Shown here: in pieces, positions 22,052-33,409 of the stretch
Layout of the letters: every line of letters starts with the position of its first letter
How positions within the stretch are numbered: the stretch's first letter is position 1
Origin: Erodium maritimum
Taxonomy: Eukaryota > Streptophyta > Magnoliopsida > Geraniales > Geraniaceae
Direction of reading: 5' to 3'
DNA: 64,000 nt
Assembly (NCBI GenBank): GCA_963921825.1
Contig: OY997589.1
Span: forward strand, 77,360,523 to 77,424,522
Notes under the pieces: generated by a model
What the model was told of the DNA's origin: nothing
Seen by the model: the letters and a program-made list of their open reading frames with translations, nothing else
The model's database searches: none
Position numbers and translations under genes: made by a program

Positions 22052-22625
22052 GTAATTTGAGAATATAGTGTTTGTAGTTTGCGGATTTTTTACAGTTGCT
22101 ATGTTTTCAGAGTGTTTGTGTTACGCTTTTAGAGTACAACATTTCAATTCATATATGAAATTATTCAATTATGAGATGTTTTTCCTCTACTTTTGAGGAA
22201 ACCCAAGTTGTTGGTTGAGGTTATGGGTTTTCTGTTTTGCGAATATATAGTATCTTGTTTGCGGGCACTGCTTTGCTGTTTTGCGAATAGTCAATCCTTG
22301 GTTTGAGAAGCTGGTTTTTCCTTGTTTTAGAATATGCAATATGTTTGTTGAGGTTAAGGATTATATGTTTTGTGGATATACGCACCCTGGTTTGAGAAAT
22401 AATTTTTCCCTCTTTGAGATATGCAATATCTGAGTGTGAGGTTATTGATTCACTGTTTGCGAATATGATGTATGTATTTTGCGGGTAATGAATATCTGTT
22501 TTGCGTATATACGTACCCTGGTTTGAGGAATAGTTCCCCCTGTTTGAGAATTCTCAATATCATCTTTGATGTTTTTGTATATTGTCTGATTTGCTGATAT
22601 GCAAACTCTTGTTTGCGAATTATAG
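22052..22625 (+). other. intron 1 of the ULP1-like gene, built from element-specific repeats
   Basis: The intron has GT-AG ends in phase: joining GAATCAG to ATAAAACTC keeps the frame. It carries many TTTGCGAATA / TTTGAGAATA motifs. A stretch of about 250 bp (22200-22470) recurs at about 29310-29600 and 30480-30780. Confidence 0.6.
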
Positions 22626-22735
22626 ATAAAACTCTGGATACAGTGCGTCCTTTACTTTTAATGGATAGACCATCCACAGAGGCTGATGTTGGTGAAGGAA
22701 ATGTGACTCTTGCTAATATGTTGAAGAAGCAGAAG

Positions 22736-25505
22736 TGTCACGCCCCAATTTCAGTAAACCGAACTCGGGACGCGAACATTTAAAATATAATTCTGTGAAA
22801 CCTGTTTTGAATAAATACTTTGAAATTGCCATTTAGTTATCAAAAATAATATTTACAAAACAAAAACGTCCCAACAAAAGGACAAGGTACAAGTATCTGT
22901 CACTAGACTCAAAATATAAAGACCGGACTCCGCTCCTAGCTCCCCAAGCCTCAAGAGCTCACCTAGTCCGTCCGGTGATCAGTACCTGTAGGAAAAGTAG
23001 CTAGGAGTGAGTGTTCGCTCACCACCACGGATAACAGACTGACTATGGCATAATTAGTAGATAAAGCCAGTAACACCAAAACCAAACCCAACACCGGGAC
23101 TACAATCCCCAACTCAAGTACTCAACTAACCCACAACCCGTTACCTTCCACAACAGACTCAACCTGAAACTCATAATGTAAAACTGACACAACCATTTAT
23201 GACCTCCTCCAAAGACACGAACACGGATCAGGCTAGCCAAAGAATGCTCACAACCTGCCGAGACTCGAACACGGATCAGGCCAGCCAAAGAATGCTCGTA
23301 ACCTGCCGAGACCCGGTCACGGATCAGGCTAGCCAAAGAATGCTCATAACCTTTCGAGATCCGGACACGGAACAGGCTAGCCAAAGAATGCTCATAACCT
23401 GTCGAGACTCGAATTTGGTCAGGCCAGCCAAAGAATGCTCGTAACTTGCCAAAATCCACACCACTCCCCGACACGAAGTCGGGTTACTAACCCCAGGCAA
23501 ACACAATCACAATCACAAGCAAAGCTCAACAAACAGTAACAAGACCAGTTCAACACTCCATAGGCACTCATGGCCACTCAAGACTCCAACGGTAAGGACT
23601 CGGGTTCAACAACCCCACAGGCCCTCATGGCCTCCCAAGACACACCAACTGTAACTCACGGGCTCAACGACCCCACAGGCACTCATGGCCTCCCAAGACA
23701 TCCCAACAGTAAAACACGGGCTCTCAAGGCCACCCAAGACACCAACAACAATACACGGGCTCTCATGACCACCCAAGACACCAACAACAATACACGGGCT
23801 CTCATGGCTACCCAAGACATAAATTAAACAGTCAACCTCCGGGCATGGTCATATGCCTCCAGTAATTCTAATATCGCTAAGTTCTCTGTTCCTACGACAC
23901 TACTAAGTGTCACATGCTTTTCTCAAAAACGCTACGTTCCCGTATCATGCTTTCCTAATATTCGATAACCTACTTAACCCACGACACCCCGGTGTCACAT
24001 GCGATTCTACTTTTAACTTTCCCTAATTAGGGCCGAGATCCGGCTACTTTTCCCTACCTCGTATATAACTCCAAAAGTGCTCCACTTACCCTCGACGTGA
24101 TCCCAATCACTCGCCCAGCTTCCCCTTGCCTCGGTCCGCAGCACGATCTAAAAGAACACAATTTTTAATGCACTTTAAACTCGCAGGAAATAAACCGGAA
24201 ATTAACAAACTTAACGCCCAAACGCAACCCCAGCAACGCCGATCACTCCCAAACTTCCCAATTACTCGACATTGTCGATAAAGGACCCGTAAAGGCCCGA
24301 TTCTCCCGACATGACGAATCTGCCCGGGTTTTGTAAATGCCCTTCCGGGGCTCCAAAAATTCCCGTTTTCGTTTCTACGGTCTTAGAATAATTCAAGGAT
24401 CCCAATGCACTTGACGGAATCGAATTCCGAGTCAATTAATCAACGTTTAAAGTTTCTAAAACCCAAATTTCCAATTTAAATCCAAATTTCGATTCGGTTA
24501 AGGATAAATGGTCCGGGGAACGTTTGAAACCACCCGAACACTAAACCCGAGCACCCGAGCACGTGGGCCCCACCCGGCCCACTTGGCCGTGGGACCTAGG
24601 GTTCCAAGTGGGGCTCGGCCACCATGGTGGTGGCTGGTCCCAGCTCCGGCCAGCCACCCCATGGCCGGCCGGCCACCACCCACGGTGGCCGGAGCTCCTC
24701 CCGAGCTTCCGGTCACCGGAAAACGTGCAATCTCACCTCCCAACACCTCCAAAACGTCTCTAACAAACCCCCAACCTCACTACAACCCTAACTCATCATT
24801 TTTAACCAAACCCTAACATGTGAAAATTATCAAATCAACGATCGGTTTGGTTGTTACCAAAGAGGAAGACGAGGGGAAGTCAATTCCTCCTAGCCTTGAG
24901 ATGATCCGATGGATGGATGACGTGAATAGTGACCAAACCCTACTCCAAGCTCTCTTCTTCTCCTTTTCCTTCTCTTTCTAACTTCTCTCTTCTTTTTCCT
25001 TTTTTTTTTCTCTTTTGATTTGAGTTGGCCGAACCCCCCCCTATATCTCTCTTCTTATTTTCCCCCCAAAACTAACACCACCACTTGTTTGACAAGTGGC
25101 AAGGTGGGTCCCACACCTTTTGGAAAATATTAACTAGATAATTTCCAATCAGATTCGCGAAAATCGGACGTTTCGGGACCCGAACAGGCACTTTTTCCCA
25201 AAAATTACGAAACTTGACGGGCCACAAGGAAACGGCTCAACTAAGACCGCTGCGATGACGACTAAGCTTTTTGGATCCAAAACGGTCCTCGAATGGACCA
25301 AAACGTCTCTCGGTTGACTTTTCCCAAATTGATCAGAAAGTTGTCCTGAGTCCCCCGGAACTCATTTTGGTCGAAATCGGGGTCATCTTAAGTCTGGTAA
25401 GACCCTCAGGGTCAAATTAGGTTAAGTTAAGTGTCTGTCTTAAAATTTTTAAATTTTCCTGTTTTTCGCAGGTTTGACTGGCGTTGACCGGAAGTGGTTA
25501 TTACA
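22736..25505 (+). mobile_element. solo LTR, family L1 copy 1, 2770 bp, TSD AGAAG
   Basis: It begins TGTCACGCCCC and ends GTGGTTATTACA, with TG...CA termini and a perfect 5-bp duplication AGAAG (22731-22735 and 25506-25510). A second copy is at 33410-36198. No internal retrotransposon domain is present, so both are solo LTRs, left after recombination between two LTRs. The length and TGTCACGCCCC start suggest a Gypsy element, possibly chromovirus-like; lineage not proven. It interrupts the ULP1-like coding frame: removing it joins LKKQK to SIMNEDKRR. Confidence 0.92.
23200..23450 (+). repeat. tandem repeats inside the solo LTR
   Basis: About four units of 60 bp, each with CACGGATCAGGCTAGCCAAA and GAATGCTCATAACCTGCCGA. 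A second array (about 23570-23825) has units of 40-50 bp containing CTCATGGCCWCCCAAGACA. Both recur in copy 2 (33895-34130 and 34210-34450). Confidence 0.85.
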
Positions 25506-26727
25506 AGAAGTCTATTATGAATGAAGATAAAAGAAGAGTTTCAAATAAAAAGAAGAAGGTAGCTGAGGTTCGTGAATCTCTTGATGGAGGAAGTTCTGAT
25601 GTAGCTGTCCCACCTGCTAAAGCCGGAAAGAAGAGAGGTGGAGAATTAGCTGTTGAGAAAGAGAATGTTAAGCGCACCAAGTGTTATAAATCTGATAGAG
25701 TTGTTCCGATATCTGATAAGTTTGGCGTGGTTGATGGTTTGAAGACCAGGTCATCTCCAAAGAGATTAGTTGAGTTGGTACAGAGTTTGAACAAACACCA
25801 ATAAGAAGTAGTGCGGGAAATTGGGTTTGGGCACATTCTTCATTTTGCTGTGCAGATCATTCCAAGCAGGATTGGATACTACCTGGTGTCTAAGTATAAC
25901 CACCTTAGCTCATCATTGGTTTTTCCAGATGCGAAATTGCGTATCACAGAAAAGGAAGTGCATGAAACTTTGGGCATTCCAAATGGTGTGCAAGACGTCA
26001 TAGTCGATAAGTGGGGGCCCTGTCCACTGATGAACTTAAATTGTGGCAGCGGCAGTTCAATACAAAAGACAAAGGCGAGATCAAGCATCTTATCACCAGT
26101 AAGCACTTGGTTGATCAGATGAAGACGCAAATTGAAGGGGGGAGATGATTTCAAAAGAAACTTCATGATGTTGTTTGTCACTTGCATGATCGATTCCGGG
26201 AATTATGGTTATGTGAATCAGTCATGCTTCCTATCCATTGTTGATGTATCCCGCATACAAGACTTTAATTGGTGCAAGTTTTTAGTCAAGAGACTTGTGG
26301 ATACAAAACAAACCTGGTCAAATCAACCCGACGGTTCAAAGAATTTTTCTGGACCAATCACTTTCTTGTTGGTAAGTTTGTTTTTCATTTTAACGTGTTG
26401 CATTTATATTTAATAAACTGTTATGTTATAGTCATGTGACATGTCTTTTTCTTTGAATGATGCAGTTGTTTTATCTTGATCGTGTTGAAGTTAGCACGTG
26501 TGAGGTTCCTAGGGCGTGGCTCGCTTTGATTGGATGAGATACCGCATTGGTGAATAGAAGAGTTGGCGATGAAATACAGTGTGATGCATTTGGAATGGGT
26601 CACATACGAAGGGAGGGTCCTCCACGGGTTAGGGAGGAAGAGAATGTTGGTCAGCATCCACCCCTAACGTAAATAGAGATAATGAAAGGGGTGATAGAAA
26701 TGGAGGAGATCCACCGGCCCCGAATAC

Positions 26728-26810
26728 CCCCCCCCCCCCCCCGTTTCATAGTGAAAGGGGTTCTGCATAGGTTTTTCCAATTATTTAATTTTTTTTTGGG
26801 GGGGGGGGAT
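26728..26810. repeat. C16 tract and G9 tract in a short interval
   Basis: A run of 16 C at about 26729-26745 and a run of 9 G near 26801-26810, both within the remains of the ULP1-like gene. Such runs are slippage-prone. Confidence 0.85.
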
Positions 26811-26835
26811 TATGTTTTTCAAATATACAGTGAGG

Positions 26836-27395
26836 TTATTGATTGACTTGTTTGCAAATATGCTTTACCTATTTTGTGGATAGTGAATGTATGTTTTGCG
26901 AGAATGCTTTACCTAGTTTGCGGATAGTGAATGCATGTTTTGCGATTATGCTTTACCTAATTTGCGGATAGTGAATGTATGTTTTGCGAGAGTGCGCACT
27001 CTGGTTTAAGAAACAGTTTTGAGTATATCCTGCATGTGATATGTGCGTAAGTTTATTGTATGCAAATATGCACATTTTGGTTTGCAGATGTGTTTTGTAG
27101 TTGATGCATACCCTGTTATTGGTTGACTTGTTTGCTAATATATTTTACCTAGTTTGCGGATAGTGACTATATGTTTTGCGAATATGCTTTACCTAGTTTG
27201 CGGATAGTGAATGTATGTTTTGCGAGTATGCTTTACCTAGTTTGCGGATAGTGATTCTATGTTTTGCGAGTATGCGCACTCTGGTTTGAGAAACAGTTTT
27301 GAGTATATCCTGCATGTGATATGTGTGTAGGTTTATTGTATGCAAATATGCACATTTTGGTTTGCAGATGTGTTTTGTAATTGATGCATATCCTG
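26836..27395 (+). repeat. tandem duplication, period about 280 bp, in an intron of the ULP1-like gene
   Basis: 27000-27116 and 27279-27395 match almost base for base (GTTTTGAGTATATCCTGCAT, GCAAATATGCACATTTTGGT). The parts before them are runs of ATGCTTTACCTAGTTTGCGG and TAGTGAATGTATGTTTTGCG in units of about 57 bp. Confidence 0.85.
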
Positions 27396-30300
27396 TGTTT
27401 TATTTGTTTGCATTTACTCTCATTAACATGCTTCTTTTTATCGTATTTAAAGGATTGCAGAAAAGTTTCGATTAGCGGGGACTAAGGTTGCAGAAGGTTT
27501 TATGGAATGACATCAGTTGTTGGTTGAAGGGCATATCGTCGATCCCAATGCTGAGTGTTTCAAGGCAATGTCAACCCTGTTTGATGGTTTGACTGGGAAT
27601 AAAAACCCGAAGATGTCATTCCAGATACACAAGGTGTGTTGCTGTCACAAGACTCATGGTTTAATCTACCCGGGGTTATCGAGACCATTGAGAAATTGAT
27701 TGAAGCAGCAACACGTGTTGGGGAAGGGTACAAAGGAGCAGAGAAGCCACCTGCTCGTGCTGTTACTCCACCAACATTCAGACTTCTTTCACCATCCCAA
27801 AAATCATCTGCGAATGTTCTTTCACCATGCCCTGCTGGATCCACTACATTGTCAAGCCCTGAATGTGATAATGTGGTTCGGAAATTGTTCGCAAGTAATG
27901 ATGTAACCCTTGTGGATAATATGGTTGCAGAACAAACTGAGCCAGGAAAGAATAACTGTGTTGGCAATGAGTTTAACGCTATTTCTGTTGCTTATGGTAT
28001 TGGGAAGGAAGCTTGTGACATGGTTGATGATCATCCAATCGCGGACGTGAAGCTTCCGATGTTGTTAACAAATATGATTGTTTGGCTCTTGCAGTGCAAT
28101 CAGATCCACTTACTATAGAAGGCAGTCAAGGAAATGTCAACGGGTCTGCATCTGTCAATGACTTTTATCAGACACTTCAAGTGCAACCCGAGCCACTCAA
28201 TATAATTATTATCGAACAAAATGTCAACAATGATCCACCTGTTAATCAAGGATCCAAGACTCAATCCCCGCCACTTGTTACTAGACGGGTTTAGCGAAAT
28301 ATCAATTGTGCTATTGGTGGGAAAGAGGCCCCTAAGGCAGTTGCCGAGCATCCTGAACTTACAATGGCAAGATTTTGTGAATTCATAGTCCAACGCCCTA
28401 CTGTCATATCTGTTCCTGCTAAAAAACGCCTCGTGCATCCTCCTAAGAAGTCGACCGATGGTGTTGGTCATGTGGAGTCTGGCTCAGTTATAAATCCACC
28501 AAAGAAGAGAGCTCCCGCTCGTGCACCCGGTAAGAAAGGCCCCGCTGCTGTCCCCGAGAAGAAATTACCCCCTACTGTTGCAGCAAAAAAGCTCAAGGTG
28601 CTGTTAAGAAAAACCCCCCTATTGTTAAGAAACGTGCTGCAAGTGGCAAGAGTTTTACGACAATTGGATGCAGCGAGGCATCTTTATTAAGGGAAACCCC
28701 AGCCAAACAACATTTACCGCGTTCGATTACACCGTCTAAAATTCTATGTTCTCCGTACATTGATCGTCAAACAGATTATTGGTCCGATCTTCTAGAGGTT
28801 GAGGATTGTGTTATTGATTGGGTGCTGAATATAAGAAAAACGATGATTGGTAAGTAAAATATGTTTTTCCCCTTATTTTGTTTTTATATTTTATTTTTGC
28901 AAATACAGTGAATGGGCTTTTCTCTGTGTGAATGCAGTGATTTTATGTTTGAGTGCTCTGAAAATTATATTACCAAGTGGGGCTTTAATTCTTTCAAAAC
29001 CGATGCATGGATTGAATTAGAAACCATTAATGGGTGGTGTCACTATCTGAATAATCTGGAAACGATCAAGAGTGATTCATCACCTAACCGGTTCTTCTTT
29101 GCAGCTTCTCTTAGTGTAAGCATAGTTTGCGCATTTTTTTGGTTGATTACGTTTATTGTTTGAATTATTTTAATATGTTTTTGTTATTTATATGTTTATT
29201 TTGTAGGCTACGCTTTCGGAACATAAAAAAGATGTAGATTTTGACGATGTTTTCAAGATTGAAACTAAGGAGTTCCCTTCTTTTTCATGAAAGAAGTTGG
29301 ACTTGGTAAGTATAATACATGGTTGGTTTTAGAATATGCAATATGTTGGTTGAGGTTAAGGATTGTATGTTTTGCGGATATACGCACCCTAGTTTCCGAA
29401 ATAACGTTTACCTGTTTGAGATATGCAATATCTGGGTTGAGGTTATGGATTGTCTTGTTTGCGAATATGCTGTATTTAGTTTGCAGATAATGAATATATG
29501 TTTTACGGATATGGGCACCCTGGTTTGAGAAACATTTTCCCCAGGTTTGCTAATAATGAATATCTAGTTTGCGGATAATGAATATCTGTTTTGTTGATAT
29601 AGTAGTGAATGTTTGTATTATATAAACCAATTTATACATTATATTAATATGCTGATGTATTTTATATATTGTTCACAGGTTTTCATGGTTGTTTTTAAGA
29701 GAAATCACTACACAATCTTATGCATCGACATGAAGAAGGGAAATTGAGATATTATTGACAATGTCAAAGGAATGGTTGATGACGATATTCGTTATGGAGG
29801 TATTCACTATAGATTGGTACGTATTCTTGTTCATTGACTATGTGTGTGATTACTGTCTATCTATTGATTTCTGTTTTTACTTATTTTTCTTTGGTGTTTT
29901 TTTGTTGCGTAGAGGTCTAAAATTTGCAAGGTCATAACAAAAACTGATAAAGGTGTAGCTCAGAAAATTTACAATGGTAAGCTTGATCGTCTCCATGTAC
30001 CATGGGAATCTAACGACAATCATATGGATTGTGGGGTGTATGCTATGTGGCACATGGAATCGTATCTTGGAAATGGAAATTGGGCAGGTGAATTGGCCAT
30101 TAATGATGTAAGTTAAACCAACAATTATTTCTTTGTCAGTATATAACAATGAGTATAGATTTGATCTTTAAATTTTGGTTTTGTAGGCTTCACAAATGGA
30201 ATTATTGAGGAAAAGATTCCTCTTTAAGTTGGTCACATTTGAGAAGAACAGCCCGTGAAGAGAAATTGAGGAGAATATTAGAGATTATTTCAAGAAGAAG

Positions 30301-31163
30301 AAGATCACATTCGAATTTAGTGTCAAGTATAGAGCCTTATTACCATGCGAACGTCATAAAGCTTAGTGAATTACTCTTTTTGATTATTGATATTGGTTTT
30401 TAGAAACGACAATTTTGGTTTGAGAATATATGATATCTTGTTTGAGAATACTCTGTGTACTGTTTTGAGAATTTGTAAGATCTTTTGTTTGCGAATATGC
30501 TGTATTTTAAGATAAACAAGTTGTTGGTTGAGGTTATGTGTTACTGTTTTGCGAATATATAATATCTAGTTTGCGGGTACTGTTTTTCTGTTTTGCGAAT
30601 AGTCAGTCCTTGGTTTGAGAAACGGGTTTTCATTGTTTCAGAGTATGCAATATGTTGGTTGAGGTTCAGGATTGTATGTTTTGCAGATATACGCACCCTG
30701 GTTTGCAAAATAACTTTTACCTATTTTGAGATATGCAATATCTGGATTGAGGTTTTGGATTGTCTTGTATGAAGAATACATTGTAGTTCTGTTTGATTTT
30801 ACCAATGATAAGATATGCCTTAATATGTTAGTTATTTCAGTAATATATTTTTTTAGAATAATCATGTTCTGGTTTACGAATATAACCATACGTCTTTGAG
30901 AATACAGAACATGTTAGTTATTTCAGTAATTTTTGTTTTGCGAATAATCATGTTCTTGTTTGCGAAATTAACAATACATCTTTGAGATTACAGAACATTT
31001 CGTTTGCGAATTTAATATAGATTACTTTCACAGTAGAACAGGCAGATACAAGTCATCCATTCATTGAAAAAACAAGTTTTCAAAAGACAAAACAAAAACA
31101 TCAAAAGACGATTGACATGATAACAGGGAAATTTAACTACATCCATCATGAGTTGGATGTCCC

Positions 31164-31493
31164 TTAGTCCTCTGCTATCTCCATGGTTTTGAAGAAGTCC
31201 TGAATCTCTTTAAGTGTCCCCATCATCTTGTCCATATCTTCCTTGTGCTTTTCAGTCGAGTTGCTCATGTCAAGCACTTCCAGTTCATTGGCAAGGCTTA
31301 CCACATTCTCCTCCATCAGTAAAAAGTGGATTTGGATTAGTCCCAACCTTAATTTGCGATACTCCATTGCAGTTTCCATAGCGGCTTCCTGTATCTCACG
31401 CATCCTGTTATGACGTTCCTCACTGCTACGCTCCATAGCTTCTTGTGTGCACACGTTACCTTCCGCTCTGGTGCGTTTCCTGTTGGGAGCCAT
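31164..31493 (-). CDS. small coiled-coil protein 1 of the giant element (109 aa)
   Basis: An intact frame with an N-terminal basic cluster (PNRKRTR, possible nuclear signal) and a helical, coiled-coil-like body. The block YRKLRLGLIQIH ... VVSLANELEVLDMSN matches LRHLKLSIIKSH ... VVNLMAELEEEDISN in the protein at 41144-41383, so the two are related. I do not recognise the family outside this window. A TATA-like sequence (CTATAAATACCCCC on the minus strand) lies about 85 bp above the start. It is divergent from the acidic gene at 32012, 520 bp away. Function unknown; a DNA- or protein-binding accessory for transposition is only a guess. Confidence 0.65.
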   Translation of the reverse strand: MAPNRKRTRAEGNVCTQEAMERSSEERHNRMREIQEAAMETAMEYRKLRLGLIQIHFLLMEENVVSLANELEVLDMSNSTEKHKEDMDKMMGTLKEIQDFFKTMEIAED

Positions 31494-32011
31494 CGCTTTT
31501 GCAGACCTGGTGGTTTGAAGTTATTTGAGAAGAGAATTTGAAATTGAAGGAGAGTTGGAGGGTTAAGTAGTATATGATGGGGGTATTTATAGTTGAAATC
31601 TTGCGGTGGCATTATCGTTATTTTATTTAAAATAGAGTTCTAATTATAGATAGATTAGTTAACTAATAAAGATTCCGCAAAACATATATCTTATTTTCGC
31701 AATCCATAACTCATAATTCTCAAAGTAAATGCTGATTTACGTGTATCGGCATGTGATACGATAAGATCATGTAGTTGACACGTGTCAATCGTTACCAAAA
31801 TCCGACGCTATGATCTAATCGATATGATTTCAAAATCTGACGGTTAAGTTTTCACGGTTCTATTTCATCATTACTAAAATCCCCCTCGAATGCACAAAGA
31901 TCTTATCGCATTTAATGTGTTGGTAAGTCTTTTCACCGTCGTTTGGTTTAGCTTAAATTAATCTTTACCCCTACAAATCATGTCAGCATAGAGCTTTTTT
32001 TCAATTAAGTC
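31494..32011. promoter_or_regulatory. divergent intergenic region between coiled-coil gene 1 and acidic gene 1
   Basis: It holds a TATA-like box for the minus-strand gene, a G-box-like GACACGTGTCAA (about 31779-31790) and inverted copies of the element motif (TTCCGCAAAACATAT, TTTTCGCAATCC). The matching region at 41384-41988 has the same gene order and also contains ACACGTGTCAAGC. Confidence 0.5.
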
Positions 32012-32118
32012 ATGTCACCATATAGAAAGTACTGTAGTAGCGGTGAGAAAGAGGTAACTTCAAAGAGACGAAGGCTGATTTCACATGGTGATGAAGAGGA
32101 TTGCCCTATTATCATCAG

Positions 32119-32163
<45 letters not shown>

Positions 32164-32332
32164 GAAAGAGGAGGAGAAAGAAAATGGGGCGGAAGAAGAT
32201 GATGAGGAAGACGAAGAAGAAGATTATGGTTATAATGGTGATGTTGAAGAGGATGATGAAGAAGAAGATGATGATGACGAAGAAGAAGATGATGATGACG
32301 AAGAAGAAGACTCGGAGAATGAAGATTGGTGA
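32012..32332 (+). CDS. acidic low-complexity protein 1 with SKRRRL motif (106 aa)
   Basis: An intact frame: short N-terminus, SKRRRLISHGDEED, then a run of 14 or more Asp encoded by (GAT)n and a Glu/Asp-rich tail ending ENEDW. The SKRRRL motif before an acidic tract also occurs in the frame at 41989-42586, so this is a duplicated gene and not just a microsatellite. SKRRRL could be a nuclear signal. Acidic tails of this sort occur in histone-binding proteins; nothing here proves that role. It stands head to head with the coiled-coil gene at 31164-31493. Confidence 0.55.
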
Positions 32333-32829
32333 ATGTAACTTATGCCACAAGTTCTTTCACTTTTAGGAATTAGGACTCTCATTTTGTGAATATAGAACTT
32401 CTTTTTTTGGGTATACAAATATGGACTTGTAGTTTGCTGATACAGAGATCCTGGTTTGCTTATATTGTTAATTTATTCCTCTTTACTTGTTGTTTGCGGA
32501 TACAGACTTGTAGTTTGCAGATACAGAGATGCTGGTTTGCTTATATTGTAAATTTGTTCCTCTTAACTTGTTGTTTGCGGATACTGTTATTATTTTTCGC
32601 GAATATTATTATGGACTTGTAGTTTGCGGATACAGAGATCCTGGTTTGCGGATACAGAGATCATGGTTTGCTGATACTAATATTCTGTTTCGCGTGTAAC
32701 ACAAATCATGGAATTATATATAACTTGAAAGTGAAATATAAACGATTTTAAGGAAAATGATTTTTTTTAATTACTTTGAACTGGTTAAGAACAGACAAAA
32801 GTAATCAAAGAGACTAGGGTTTGCTACCC

Positions 32830-33147
32830 CTATACCACCATATTCATAGCTTTGTTCACCGCTAAGATCACTTCGGTTATCTTTCTCTCCAGGGATGAGT
32901 TTGCAAGCGCCTCTTCGAAGCTCATCTCAGTGCACATCTCGTCGCCAACATCCATGGCCAAAATTTCAAGCTCAAGCTCGATCTCAGAAAGCTTAGACTT
33001 GATTGCATTGAAGTTCATCACAAACTTCTCGTGCTTGATGAGACGCTTTTGTTTTTTGTCTTTGTTGTTCTGCTCCTTCAGTTTCCTTTCGCGTTCGTCG
33101 AGTTCATCTTCATAGCTTTTACGCTTCCTGCTTGTTGACGACGCCAT
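32830..33147 (-). CDS. small coiled-coil protein 2 of the giant element (105 aa)
   Basis: The frame is open from 33357, but the start MASSTSRKRKSYEDELDERE at 33147 is preferred: it begins with a basic cluster as in protein 1, and TATATATA lies about 65-75 bp upstream. The body is Lys/Glu rich, then helical (IKSKLSEIELELEILAMDVG). Similarity to the other small proteins is weak; spacing, size, strand and promoter are alike. Function unknown. Confidence 0.55.
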   Translation of the reverse strand: MASSTSRKRKSYEDELDERERKLKEQNNKDKKQKRLIKHEKFVMNFNAIKSKLSEIELELEILAMDVGDEMCTEMSFEEALANSSLERKITEVILAVNKAMNMVV

Positions 33148-33409
33148 TTTTTCAGAGTAAAATTGGGTATTCGAAGAGTTGAGGGATGAGTATATAAGGA
33201 TACAGTATTGGGTATATATAGGGGAACATGTAGGGCATCGTGGGTTAGTGGAGCAATTAATTCTCCCCCACGTTTCCACGCTGTCAATATTTGATTGGTC
33301 TACCACAAACCGTTTCAGTTTCCTTTTGTACGCAAAACGAAAGTAGTATATTCTCAAATCATTATATTTTATTTAGTAAACAAAATTTGAAATATTCGCA
33401 AACAATGTA

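Larger units (their letters stand above)
21997..30366 (+). pseudogene. ULP1-like (C48) cysteine protease gene of the Mutator-like element, broken
   Basis: Proposed exons: 21997-22051, 22626-26371 (split by a solo LTR), 26466-about 26690, 27453-28849, 28938-29115, 29207-29305, 29679-29816, 29913-30107, 30187-30366; all introns have GT-AG ends. The N-terminal part (25805-26500) resembles the plant mobile-type domain of such genes (EVHETLGIPNGV, GDDFKRNFMMLFVT, DFNWCKFLV, LFYLDRVEV). A Lys/Pro-rich linker follows. The C-terminal part is a ULP1 catalytic domain with HYTILCID (His, 29706), IIDN and MDCGVYAMWHMESY (Cys, 30030). C48 proteases cut SUMO from proteins; that this one did is inference. 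Stops (25802, 29746) and frameshifts (about 26014, 26140, 29288) break it. Confidence 0.8.

Noticed and set aside
23199..23827. Frames with repeated AKECS/DQASQRM and TRALMTTQDTNNN units
   Set aside because: They arise from short tandem repeats of the LTR; the same arrays in the second LTR have indels that do not preserve the frames.
24498..24816. Pro/Gly-rich frames in the solo LTR (also at 35206-35458)
   Set aside because: GC-rich LTR sequence; frames overlap on both strands and differ between the copies.
32081..32418. Frames of poly-Ile/Phe, poly-Met and poly-Ser over the GAT repeat
   Set aside because: Alternative readings of the same (GAT)n / GAA-rich tract; only the Asp/Glu frame has a sensible start and a homologue.
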